Assembly: GCA_022316685.1 (NCBI GenBank)
Contig: JAKJHU010000061.1
Coordinates: forward strand, 3,719,709-3,783,708
Length of the DNA: 64,000 nt
DNA from: Progne subis subis
Lineage: Eukaryota; Chordata; Aves; Passeriformes; Hirundinidae
Direction of reading: 5' to 3'
In this document: positions 13,801 through 24,686 of the stretch, in pieces
Numbering within the stretch: position 1 is the stretch's first letter
How the letters are laid out: each line of letters opens with the position of its first letter
Translations under genes and position numbers: made by a program
Notes under the pieces: generated by a model
The model's input: the letters and a program-made list of their open reading frames with translations, nothing else
What the model was told of the DNA's origin: nothing
Database searches by the model: none

Positions 13801-14187
13801 CAGCCCATAACAAGAAAGCTTAAATATTTAATAAAGAAGTGCACTCAGCCCATTGGAAGATGATGAAAATCACCAATCCAGAGGAAAACTTATTTAAAAG
13901 TGTGGGAGATTTTTATGGTTTTCTCAGTGGTCTTCCAATCTTCTCCTTAACAATCATAAATAGTAGGCTTTGAAGACAACAACACAGAAATTGTTTCAAT
14001 GTGTTAGTAGTCAGAATTCTACTTTAGGGAGGGGAATAGTGATTAATTAATTGTCTGACACATGGATATCTCACTTCCAAGACTAAATTTCCTAGGAGAG
14101 ATTGTTGTCACCTAGATTTGGGGAATAGTTAAAGTTGTCTCACAACTGACTCACAATACAAACCTTTTTTAAAGGCCAGAGAAGTCA

Positions 14188-14209
14188 GGGGGATGGGAAG
14201 GGTGAAGGG
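14188..14209 (+). other. Predicted G-quadruplex motif
   Basis: GGGGG (14188-14192), GGG (14195-14197), GGG (14200-14202) and GGG (14207-14209) are separated by loops of 2, 2 and 4 bases. The short loops make this the strongest quadruplex candidate on the + strand. Confidence 0.75.
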
Positions 14210-16274
14210 AGACACTGGCCCTTTCTCACCTCCAGAATATGCTGGTTTTCTGAGATATGAACAAGAGTCATGATTAAGGTGTAAACAACAAAAATTGATC
14301 TGTATCTATAGGCTTCTGTTATGTAAAGAATCACTGGAAAATATCATTGGAGACCCACGCTCTTTCACCACCTCAGTCATATATCCATGTGCAGGTTTGG
14401 GGTCTGTGACTAGAGGTGTTAATTTCCAGTTCATAGTTTAAAAGAAGACAAAATGCCACCCTACTGCTAACTTAAATCATCCTCGTTTCTGCCCCACTTC
14501 ACTGCACGCACAAAATTCCCTCGGCATGACTGCAAGATCAAATCCCTCATCCCAGATTGTAATTACAGAGTCATCAGGGAGTAGGTGCCATCTCCCCTTT
14601 GCAGGGTCCTACACCTCATTAGTCAGTCCTACTATTAAGAAATTCTCCGTTTTAATAAATGAAGGTGGTGCTCATCTCAAGGCTGAGAATGGATGTTTTT
14701 ATGGAAATAAATACTTGATGCTTATCTTCACAGCATCTCCTTAAGAAAACCATTATCACTTCAAAATAGTTCCTTCGAGCAAAGAAAGTACAATTACTGT
14801 AAGTCTTGTGCAAGCTGAGCCAGGAGGAGATGCCAGGTTGTGTTTATGTTTTTGCCATATTTTAGACCCAAAAAATCAGCCATGGGATAGGCTGGTGAAA
14901 CTTAATACAGTTTGAAACCTACAAAGACCTGGTGCTTCAGCCACCCACAGAAGAATAAATGCCTCTGACAGGCTCCATTCCAGCTGACTCACAAATTAAA
15001 TCTGCGTTTTGAACCTGCCTTTAGTAAGAGCTTGTTCCTCAGGTAGGTCCGTGGAACAACGGGATAACAGAATCCAATGCTTTGCTTAAATGCTAAAAAT
15101 CATCCACTTAAGGGGAGCAATTATCACTGATCCTTCAAGCTAGATACTTAACATTTAATATCTTACTCCCTAAGATATGAAAATAAGTTATTTTAACCTC
15201 CTGAAGTAGGTTTGAAAAGTCTCCTAAAATTTCTCAGGACCAGTCTCATTTAGAAGTAAGTGGAATTATGTTCAGAAGTGAGTGGAATTATGTTCAGAAG
15301 TGAGTGGAATTATGTTCAGGAGCTACTTAGATGCTTTTAAAAAATCCTGTGTGATATTTAAAATACACAACCCCACAGGGATTTTCCCTTCAGTACTTCT
15401 TGAAATCAAGCTTAAAAAATGGACTTTGGAGCCAAGACGCGTCTTTGTATCTGCATTTTCTGTTGGCTGGTTTTCCTGCTGTAACACAGGGCTGCACAGC
15501 TCTGTCCACGACAATACCCAAAACACCACCAGAGCCAAACTGCAGTTCTGGGACTGCTGAGTGACTGGGGAAGAGGCTGTGCTGAGACTGCCACGCATCA
15601 ATCACATCAGGATCCACCGTGCCTGGAAATACTTGTCACTGGTAAATAAAAGGATTTCAAAACCCCCCCCAAAAAAAGAGGGTTTTGCAAAGTGTTTTCC
15701 TTTGGGAGCATTAAACTGCCAATACTGAGATTCTTTACCACTGCGCTGCAGAGATTAAGACTGAGGGCAAAATGAACTCTTTAAATGTCTTGGGAAATAA
15801 TGTCTCCTAATACCCAAACTTATTACTCCGAGTACTCCATCCTTGCTAACTCTGAAGTGCAATGTTTGGAATGCATATTTCATATTTAGTCCTTGCAGTG
15901 CACAGGAATGTGGATTTTACAGTTTTTTAGAGTGCAAACACTCAGAAGCCAAACAGAAGAATACTACATGATTACTGTTATGATTAATAAATAGTTATAT
16001 TACAGAAGTACACAAAATTTCTAGTCAGGATAGTGACCCTCTACTTTTAAATAATGCACATGTTGGTAGATTTCTATTTATGGTAATTGCACCTCACAAA
16101 ATAAGGAAATTTAGTTGCATATACAAGACTGTAGGGTGGCTTTGCATTCACAGCCATGCAGCTCCCTGGGAGTTCAAGGGAAAAGATTAAACTATTGTCA
16201 GGATGGAGAATCATCTGTCTGAAATGCAATTACCATAAAGGGAATTTTTACATTATTTTAGTATTGTATTACAC
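14210..16274. other. Non-coding, unique sequence
   Basis: No gene recognised apart from the minisatellite at 15253. A C8-A7 run lies near 15664. The 92-codon frame that starts inside the minisatellite is treated as chance. Confidence 0.7.
15253..15318. repeat. 22-bp minisatellite, three copies
   Basis: Three head-to-tail units of 22 bp lie at 15253-15274, 15275-15296 and 15297-15318. The unit is GAAGTGAGTGGAATTATGTT plus CA. Units 2 and 3 are identical, and unit 1 has one A for G at its sixth base. Such near-identity implies recent expansion, and copy number is probably polymorphic. Confidence 0.95.
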
Positions 16275-16317
16275 AGGAAAAAAAAGAAAAAAAAAAGAAA
16301 AAAAAAAAAAGGAGAAA
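16275..16317 (+). repeat. Homopurine tract, 43 bp
   Basis: Every base is A or G: long A runs broken by single G bases, closing with GGAGAAA. The near-mirror arrangement could form intramolecular triplex (H-DNA). It is probably simple-sequence drift. Confidence 0.9.
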
Positions 16318-16935
16318 TCACAGTAAGCGGTTCTTGTGCCACCAGCACTGCTCTGCACAACAACCCCAGCGCGTCCTTTAGTGGAGCAGCTCCCAGTTTG
16401 CACTAGCAGGAGGAATGTAAGCCTGCAGGTTTCTGGGCTTATTTGACTCATCAATTAGTAGGTGATCTCAGGGACACATCCACTGGGCACACCAGCTCTC
16501 AGTACCAGCTCAGTATGAGATTGCCAAACCCTCTAAGGATGACGTTCCCACCTGGTTTCCTTTCCTCCCAAGCAAATCCCTGCCCAACCTAACGGCTCTT
16601 TCGTTTCCAGCAAAAATGGAAACTCGTAGCGCTACAGAAAATTCCCCTAGCAGGCTTTGTAAAACCGAATCTCTTATTACTGAGCACATGAGCATTGTAA
16701 GAATTCACTTCAGGAGCCCCCTGACCCCTCCACGTTGGCACAAGATGCACATCCCGCCTGGGCGCTCCAGCTGGTGGGGAGGAACACTGGCTTTTGCAAA
16801 ACCCGTCTGCCAGCAGCTGGAGCTGGGACTGCTCACGCCCTGTTGTTGCAGACAGCGAGGAAACCATCCAGTGTCCCAAATAAATTAATGAATTACTCTC
16901 CTCCTCCCAACAGACTCAACACTGGAGCCAGGAGC

Positions 16936-16945
16936 CGCGATCGCG
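16936..16945. other. CGCGATCGCG palindrome
   Basis: A perfect 10-bp palindrome holding four CpG dinucleotides, inside a GC-rich patch (about 16700-17340). CpG-dense words are scarce elsewhere in this window. The patch is too CpG-poor overall to be called a CpG-island promoter with confidence. Confidence 0.5.
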
Positions 16946-18161
16946 CTCCTGCTGCCTCTGAGTCACTGAGAGCCCGGCACAGCGTGCAGAGTCAGCAGAG
17001 GCGGATGCTGAGCTGCATTGTGCCTGCAAGTCAGTCAAACCAGTTTAAAGATAAACTCCTCTTCCCCCGGCCCCTCCACAGGCCCCTCTGTGCACACACG
17101 GCGCTGCCGTTTCCCGCCACGCAGGAGGCTTTTTTGGAACAGAGCGCCTGACTGGCATCAAAGAGCTTTTGCCCCTTGGGTTAAACCGTGTTAGCCCAGG
17201 CCCTGAGCAGGCAGGGGAACCAAAGCTGAGGTTTTCAGAGGAGCCTGGAGGAGTCAAGCATTCAAAACCCATTAAAATTCAACGGGAGCGGAGCACTCGT
17301 GCTCTCAGGTGCCGTTGCACATCTCGGCCTCCATCTCAGGTTTAAATCAAGATGAGGAGCTGTCGCCTCGTTGCTGTGGTTTCTAAGGACAAAGGAGGGT
17401 CCATAGCTTCACAGAGAGGTAGGGTGAGACCCTTCTGCTCAGCACAGCCACAGAAAACTGCCCCCAGATCTGCCTCATTGATTTTGCCCCGATGCTAGAG
17501 TCATTGCGCAGCTGGAGAGCGTAAATGGTGCCTGGTGTAAACCACTTGTACTGTGGGAAGCAGAAAACACCTTTTTAATTTCTTCTCTAAACTTTCATTG
17601 CATATCCAGCCTCATGGAAGTGGGAATTTTTCATAATGAACCATTTTACATCTGTCTCTGATAAAAACTAAATTACTGGCAAAACGTATTAAATCCCCTC
17701 TGCCACTGATGTGGCATTTGAAATTAATTGCCAGATAAGTTATGGGAGATATTAAAGGTCTGTAAGTAAATTTTAAATATTATAATATTCAAAATTCAAA
17801 CGATGTTGATCACACACAAGAGGCTGCATAACTTGTTTCTTTTGTCTAGCTATGATGAAATGCTAGGAATTCTTTTCTGGTGAGAAAATATATGTATTCA
17901 ATGTTTTTTGGTGAGATTTATTGATATTTGCTTAATATCAGTATTTTGGGTGAATGTTTCTGCCACAACGTTCAGCTGTATGTTTGATCAGAAAAGTAAA
18001 ATGCCAAAACTAAGCGAGAATCATGATTAAAACCTCAGGGAACATTTTAGGGTAATTCAAATTTTGGATAAATCTAGATCACATAAAACTGGTGCTAATC
18101 CATGTATTTTCTGTCATTCTTCTATTCCAGAGTAAAGAAAAGTATTTCTTCCTTTTTTAGC

Positions 18162-18189
18162 AATAAGAATAAAAGAGTTTATTCTTATT
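18162..18189. repeat. Perfect 12-bp inverted repeat with 4-nt loop
   Basis: AATAAGAATAAA (18162-18173) is followed by AGAG and then by its exact reverse complement TTTATTCTTATT (18178-18189). There are no mismatches. The stem is AT-rich with one G:C-type pair per arm. No ORF or known RNA context was recognised. Confidence 0.9.
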
Positions 18190-18363
18190 AAAGCTACTAA
18201 AATTTCTCAAAGCTTGATTTTTTCCAAATAACCACATTTACTTTTTCACATAAAAAACCCCACTTAATCTGCAAAAATTATTTACATTGAATCATTTTAC
18301 CCTATGGATATTCTCAAAAATTTTTCAATTCTTCAAATTTTTCAAATGTGTTTGACATAAATT

Positions 18364-18389
18364 AAAAAAAAAAAAAAACAAAAAAAAAA
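18364..18389. repeat. Poly-A tract with one C
   Basis: A run of A interrupted once by C, then ACACCC. Simple sequence only. Confidence 0.9.
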
Positions 18390-20492
18390 CACCCTGATCC
18401 TGCACCTAATTCCCACTTTCCTAGCTGCAAACGGACATAACCCTTGAAAGATTTTTTCGAAGAGATCATGTCAAAAAGAGGGAAGATAAACACACAATTC
18501 CTTCTAAATTCCAGTAGGAATATTCCCACTATAAGATGTCTCGAAGTCGTTATTTGACCCCAGGATGACACAACATCGCAACTGCTGCGCCTCAAGGCTC
18601 TGTTCTCATTGTAAATGCACAGGACAAGATACAGACATTTTCCCTGGAAACAGAAATTGCAGATGCCCAGTCTTTGGTCCTGTTTTGTGCCTGCTGCAGG
18701 TCAGGAGTGGGGCTTAGGAAAAGATGCCCTGATATTCAGGTCCCGGATTATCGCTCCTTATTCCCATTCAATTACGAGCCGTTATATCCCAAAATATTGC
18801 TGTTGATCTGATCCCAAGGGAATTACCTTTCCAACTGATCCCAGGGCAGCATTGCAGCCACTAAGGCAGCATCTATAATTTTCAGTACATGCCACTTTTC
18901 CAAATCTTTCCATGGTGTGTGGTGAACACCGGTGATGGTTACAGATAGAAATTCACCTTGGGTCACGCTGCAATGGATCTGCGAGTCAGTGCTCTGAGGG
19001 ACGGAGGAGGAAAAGAGCAGGAGAAGAGCCAGGCTTATCAGGAGCCCTGCAGGAAATCCTCCTCTGTAATCCACAAGGCATCAAAGACAAGAAAAACAAC
19101 CGATGTTGGGATAGCAAGTGAGAGCCTGGCTCCAGGAACGCTACAGGATATCAGGCAATGCCATGGCCAACTTCCACAATCAACAGGACCTGAGATCTTG
19201 AGGATCTTGGCCACAGGACACATCAGCACCACAGAGTATTGAACTAAAAAATTAACAGAGGAGGGTCACACAGCTATTCTAGGAGTCAAAAGCGGCCCTG
19301 CTACACCCGCATGGGGTCTGGGAGAATTTTCCAGCATTTAGTGCAAATGCAAATTTGTGCTGCGCTGCACCATGGCCATCTGCAATCTCTCAGTCCAACG
19401 GGTTCCATTGATATAAATGGCGACAAATGACAACTTGCAGGGTTTTATGGTGGTTGTGCGAATAGAAACCATTATCCGCAGCGGGGAATATTTAAACACC
19501 TGTGCTGAGCCAAAAACCAGGGCAGAAGTGGAGGCAGGACCCCATTCCAGAGGTCTTTGCTCCATCTCCCAGCATTGCATCAGTCCTTGGACAACTCGTG
19601 CACCTCGAGAGCATTTCAGGGAGATCCAGGAGGGACTGTGCCTACTTGCACAGGGAATTCAAACAGCTTATTACCAAAGCCATTTTCTTTTTTTATTATT
19701 ACTTTCTTCAAACAAAGCTAATAAATCAAATCACCCAAGATGCACATTATGCAAAGCTTAATTAGATTTGGCACACATCTCGCTAGGAGTAGCACCCATC
19801 TGACTTCAGATCAGAGAACTCAGGTCTGATGGGTGGAACCAAATCGCCCACTTTGGAGTTGCTAAATCTACTTTTAAATGCAGTGTGTTTGCATTTTTTC
19901 ACTCTGGGACCTGGAGGAGGTTAGCTTTGTTTGACTTCTGGGCAACGGGAGCAGTGGAAGAGAATTCAGAAATAGAGGGAGATATTTCTGCAGAGAACAA
20001 ATCTCTTATTCTGCAGGCATGGAGGAATCGCAAAGTTGGCAGCAACCATTTCATGGGGCTTCATTTCACACAGCTACTGTGAGCTCATGGAGCTTCCTCC
20101 TTGACAACCTACTAGGGTATTCTAGGGCATTTTTAACGAAAGTATAAAAATGCAATAATTCTATTTTAACAGCATTTTGTTTGGCATAGCAATCTTCATT
20201 GCCAAAACCTCTCCCGGCATTATTTCCAACCTCTTGCTGTTCTTACACACACAGCTCCTCTAGAAAAAAGACCTTCTGAAAAAAAATCAGCTTTTAATTT
20301 TTTAAAATGTTTTTATGGCTTTAATAGAAATGAAAACATTAAAAGGAAAAAAAGAGAAATATTCTAGGTCTATTCAAGCAAAGGTGAAGAAATTTTTTTA
20401 AAAAATAAAAATGCTGCCTCCACACTTGATCCCTTCTCTGTTGTGGAGGAGTAGCAGTGACTGCAGGGTATTGAGAAGAGCTCACCTAGATG

Positions 20493-20516
20493 AGCAACAT
20501 CTCTGCAGATGTTGCT
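20493..20516. repeat. Perfect 10-bp inverted repeat with 4-nt loop
   Basis: AGCAACATCT (20493-20502), loop CTGC, then AGATGTTGCT (20507-20516). The stem is exact. One such stem is roughly what chance gives in 64 kb, so no function is implied. Confidence 0.85.
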
Positions 20517-21454
20517 GAAGCCCCAGAGCAACCTCATGGTTCCCTAATCCCCCTTCCATGGAGTGGCACATGGAGGGGAGAGGCTGTGATGGACAGACTG
20601 ATGTAAAAATGAGCTGAGAGCTCCATGGGGAGTCCTGTGCTCCAGATAACAAACAAACTACAGCCTGAGCACAAAAGCAGAGAAAGAGAGCACGTTTTGT
20701 GGCTCGTGGCCAGGCTGTACCTCAGCTGGCCGTGGGCTGCTCACAGCGGAGGGAGCTGGTGTCAGCCCATGGCTGTGGTGGCATTGCAAAGGCCATCACT
20801 CCCTGTCAAACAGCACAGCTGGTTGGACCAAGAGGGGTTTGCTTCACAGAGAGCCCCACGTGCTGCTTGTGCTGCCTGAACAAGCACAGGCTGAGGCCCA
20901 AATTTGTGCCCTGCACTGCCAGCCCTGATCACCATCCCCTGCATCAGCGCAGGGCAGGAGGGGCAGCACAGAGCTCAGACAGGTCCTGCTTGGACAGACA
21001 CCCTCTGAGCTCCACACTCATCCACACCCAGAATGGACACAGGGCTCGTGTGCCCAAAAACATCGGCAGCACACAGCAAATTTTAAATAACCAGCACCTG
21101 CAACGGGCAGTTCACGAGCAGTCTTCCAGTTACCACTTAATTAAGAAAAAGATATTAACATATTCAGTAAATTATTTAATGAAACAACTATTCCATGCAG
21201 AAATCCTGGGTTACTCCTAGTCAACCAAAGCACAGAAAAAGATAAGACAGTTTCAAATTAATTCTTTGGAGTGACACACGCATTCGGAGTCTGCCCTTAA
21301 AAAGGTGCCGGCGTGCACTGCTGAAGCCTGAGTTTTGTAACCCAAACACCTGACAATTTTTCCGTCTATGAGGCGGGAGGCTCACATTTGCCTTATTCAC
21401 AGACACAGAAACGGGCAGAAATAATTAAATAAAGGGAGCCCAGTTCATGCTCCA

Positions 21455-21650
21455 GTGCACCCCGCATGAGAAGCTGCGGCTGACAATGACATTGAAAACC
21501 AGTTGTCAGTCTAATGTAATCAGAGAGACAATTGGCTCTGCTGGCAAGAACTGAATTAGTGTTTTCTGTCTGAATCAGTGTCATCTTCCAGGGAGCAGTG
21601 AAGCTTATGCAATGATAACAAAACTCCCCAGAAGCTGCGTTTGTTACTGA
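21455..21650. promoter_or_regulatory. Candidate conserved non-coding element
   Basis: Repeat-free sequence with TGACAATGACATTG near 21480, TAATGTAATCAG near 21513, ACAATTGG near 21528 and TTATGCAATGATAAC near 21605. It includes SOX-like and C/EBP-like words. Function is inferred only. Confidence 0.2.
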
Positions 21651-22185
21651 AATATGGTGGTGCTTTGGTGCTGTGTAACCTCATTCTGTAACACAATATA
21701 CCTCATGGTCATGCTGCTGTTCTCATGTTCCTTGCAATGATACAATTCAATGACCAGATACGAGATCAAACTAGACAAGCATAATATTAAAACTTTAAAA
21801 TCTCCCTTTGAGAGCTGATGTGGTTTGTTCCCAGGCGTGTTGCCTGCTCTGTCACTCGCTGTGCACACACCCAGAGCATGAAATCGGGGCAGAGTCCAGG
21901 CCTAGATGCAGCTTCAAATCTTTGTGCTTTGGGGGGGACAGAGAGGGGTCGGTGGTACTGGGCTTCATTTTCCTAATGAGAAATTTCAAACCAAGGTCAG
22001 ATATAAGCAAATGTCCCTTCACGAGTAGGACCCGCTGCTGATGCACACTTGGATTTTGTAACGAGATATTAAGAGTCAGTCCTCAAACAGCCTCTTTAGT
22101 ACTGTGACAACATCGGGTAGCTTCACCTTTATTCATGTTTCAGCGCATAGCACAGGTTGTTGTTGAGCGCTGGAACGTGCTGAGT

Positions 22186-22188
22186 AAA

Positions 22189-22222
<34 letters not shown>

Positions 22223-22246
22223 TATTATATATAAATTTTTTTTTTT
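22186..22246. repeat. Compound (A)n-(TA)n-(T)n microsatellite
   Basis: A run of about 21 A (22186-22206) leads into roughly 27 bp of (TA)n with one interruption, then into 11 T (22236-22246). The A and T runs are complementary and flank a self-complementary TA core. The whole block can therefore fold into a single long hairpin or cruciform. Confidence 0.95.
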
Positions 22247-23819
22247 CTTTTCACTGTGTTAGAAACCTCAGCTGCATCTGCTGCCCTTTGTCTGCAGAAC
22301 CATCCCATGGCTCCTCATGGGAATAGTTTGCAGGGGTCTCCTTCCACATGGTCCAAGAGGGTGGAAGGGTGTACAGGTACAGAAGAAAAAGGTTTCCTCA
22401 AGAAATGCCACTTACCTTCAGAAAAACACTACTTCAGCCCGAAAAACTTCTTACATTTACATATTGTGATAAAATATTAAGAATTATGTTTATATTACAA
22501 ACAACTGGCACTAAGGAATTTCAGGTTTATCTTCTATTAATAACTGTCTTCTCTTGTGTTCAGCAATATGGATCAATAGGAAACCCAATGAAAGCAATAA
22601 ATACAGATAGTTCTCCTACACTAGTTTTAAATATGTTTTCTCTTTTTCATCTACAACACCTGCTTCTTTAAAGAGATATTGGTATGAAGGGAGGGTACTC
22701 TCACTGGACTGATATACATCTGTTATTAGCAAGCTGATCGTCCTCCTCAGGCCAGGGAGACACTGCATGATCTGACATTTAAAGGCACGACATCAAAATA
22801 CATACCCTCTCTTTTTATAATTAACATTCCACATTAAATATTCATTAAAACTTACATAAATTATTTCCTTGTTCAAGGCTCAACTTCTCTGTCCTTGTTC
22901 AGACAAAGCTCTCACTGAATGTGTTTACCCAGCTAAGACAAGACATGACCACACTTCAAACCTCTTGCCATTAGTCTTTGTCAGCCTCTGGTCTTGCTCA
23001 GAGAGCACAAGGCTCGACACCAATCCTGATGCTCCTCGTGTGTGATTCCCTCTTCTCTTCGACAAAAACCACCTCAAAAAAATCCCGAACAGCAGCAGGA
23101 ACCAAAAACAACCAAACAAGTCCCACGAAAACCCTCCTCCTGTGTAGGAACAAAAGCGCTCAAGTACAGGAATTTTGCACGAACAAGAGGAGACTCACGG
23201 GAGCAGGAAGGGCTCGAACATCCCCATCACATCTGCCAGGGCTCCAGAGCAGACCTGCACCGAGCTCCTCGCTGCAAGACAGTGGGATTGAAATGGGAAG
23301 GGAAGAGGAATGCTTTGTGCCTTACATCTACTCTGTGTCAAGCCAAAGCCCCAAACAGGAAATGTTTCCCTAGAAGAGTTTTGGAACAACGCGCTTTTCA
23401 CATGGACAGGGTGGAACTTTTTGGGTCTCTTCAGAAACTGCTTTGATTCACTGAAACAAGGAGAAGAAAAAAGGCTCAGTGAGGACCAGGCAGATGACCA
23501 CATCCCCTTGGCACACACCTTGCAGGCCAGCTCTGCCCTCTGAAGATGCGGACACTCTCCAGTAGTGCTTATTTATCTGTCACGTTGGGGTGATGGATGT
23601 TGCTGTTGCTCTCAAAAACATATGCTCACAAGTTTATTATGGCACTAAATGCGGGCTGGGTAAGAATCTGGATTGTTTAAGTGTCAAACAGTGACAACAT
23701 GTGTACAATACAACACAGACATCAAGGGGGAACCAGCTCAGCTAATATGTGGTATTCATATAAGCCTTTAGGAACAAAGACCACCCATAAAGCCAAACCA
23801 AAGCTGCCACAAGAATAGG
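22247..23819. other. Non-coding, unique sequence
   Basis: No gene recognised. Overlapping frames of 131 and 134 codons (plus, 22978-23446) and 107 codons (minus) occupy the same DNA in different frames, which argues against any of them. 22700-22920 is repeat-free and AT-rich, with a possible regulatory texture. Confidence 0.65.
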
Positions 23820-24110
23820 TGGTGCTGCTTCCGTCACTGCGTACTGGGCGCCAATTGGCTTCCTAATTAGATTTGCAAGCTAATAAAAGGCATAAAACGC
23901 AATAAAAGGACAATGTGTTAAAAGTTTTCCTATGACAAACGTTGCTGTAAGTTCAGCAGATTTCTGCTCGTGGTAGGTCATGGGCGGAACACCCAGTGCA
24001 TGTTTGTTTTTCTTATGGCCAGGTTTGTTTTCTTTATCTTTTGTACGGTTTGTACCTTTTATTAATGAGAATTAACATTTCCTTAACAAGGATAGCTCTG
24101 AGTATCACAG
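23820..24110. promoter_or_regulatory. Candidate conserved enhancer-like element
   Basis: This stretch is dense in binding-site-like words. A CCAATTGG palindrome lies at 23851-23858 and TAATTA at 23864-23869. AATAAAAGG occurs twice (23882-23890 and 23901-23909) with CATAAAACG between them, a spacing near one helical turn. A SOX-like ACAATG follows near 23910. AATAAAA and CATAAAA resemble posterior HOX/CDX sites. No repeat or ORF explains it. Conservation cannot be tested from one sequence. Confidence 0.3.
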
Positions 24111-24260
24111 TTTTCAAGTAGTCACCAGGTGACAATCAGCATAAATAACTCTCATACTGCTCAGCATCTTCCTTCAAATCCATGGAAGGAAGTCATGTTT
24201 TTTTCTGTTTCATATTATATTTATATTATATTTTGTAAAAGCACATGGTAAATTGACCAG

Positions 24261-24356
24261 CACAAAAAAAAAAACAAACCAAAAAACCAAACCAAAACAA
24301 CAACAACAACAACAAAAACAACACCACAAAAAAAACCACACCACCAAAAAAAACCC
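24261..24356. repeat. Pure A/C tract, 96 bp
   Basis: All 96 bases on the + strand are A or C, with no G or T. The tract includes an (AAC)n run near 24298-24312. It is low-complexity sequence of the (AAAAC)n type. The opposite strand gives long Phe/Leu/Cys/Val open frames, which are translation artefacts. Confidence 0.95.
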
Positions 24357-24568
24357 TGTTAAATAAATTAATTAGACCCCAAAAGAAAAAAAAAAACCTC
24401 CTTAAATACATGAGTTGGAACTTGGGAATCTTTGAGAAGAAGCATCACAGGGGAACTGCTGAAGTTCTGTTCCCATCCTGGAAGACCAAAGAGTTCAAGC
24501 AGAACTGGAGCATTGCTTGACAAGGATTCAAAAATATTGAACAGAAAAGGAGTAAAAGCAAAGAGTGG

Positions 24569-24686
24569 CAAAAAACAACCCCAAAAAACAAAAACAAACA
24601 AACAAAAACAAAAAACAAAACAAAACAAACAAAAAAAAAACAAAAACAAAAAACCAAAAAAAACCCCCCAAAAAACAACCCACAAC
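24569..24686. repeat. Pure A/C tract, 118 bp
   Basis: All 118 bases on the + strand are A or C, mostly A with single spaced C bases. This is the longest such tract in the window. It lies about 210 bp downstream of the 96-bp A/C tract, in the same orientation. The two are separated by ordinary unique sequence. Confidence 0.95.

Larger units (their letters stand above)
9916..14187. other. Non-coding, unique sequence, includes the longest open frame
   Basis: No gene recognised. The longest open frame in the window (11352-11900, plus, 182 codons) lies here and is preceded internally by a pyrimidine tract ending in CAG (11376-11400). It has no recognisable domain, no compositional sign of coding and no partner exon I can see. 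12400-14180 is AT-rich unique DNA. Confidence 0.65.
16318..18361. other. Non-coding; GC-rich patch then AT-rich stretch
   Basis: About 16700-17340 is GC-rich and includes the CGCGATCGCG palindrome. A possible splice-acceptor-like CTCCTCCTCCCAACAG ends near 16912, but no exon is recognised after it. 17560-18360 is strongly AT-rich with no gene. Confidence 0.65.
18390..22185. other. Non-coding, unique sequence
   Basis: No gene recognised. 20560-21010 is GC-richer and carries a 173-codon plus frame (20699-21220) with no recognisable domain. 20090-20420 is AT-rich. Two hairpins and one candidate element here are listed separately. Confidence 0.65.

Noticed and set aside
20699..21220. 173-codon plus-strand frame as a gene
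   Set aside because: It lies in a GC-richer patch where stops are rarer, ends in AT-rich low-information residues and resembles no known protein.
23200..23220. GGGCTCGAACATCC as a tRNA T-loop
   Set aside because: No matching acceptor, D-arm or anticodon arm could be placed around it.
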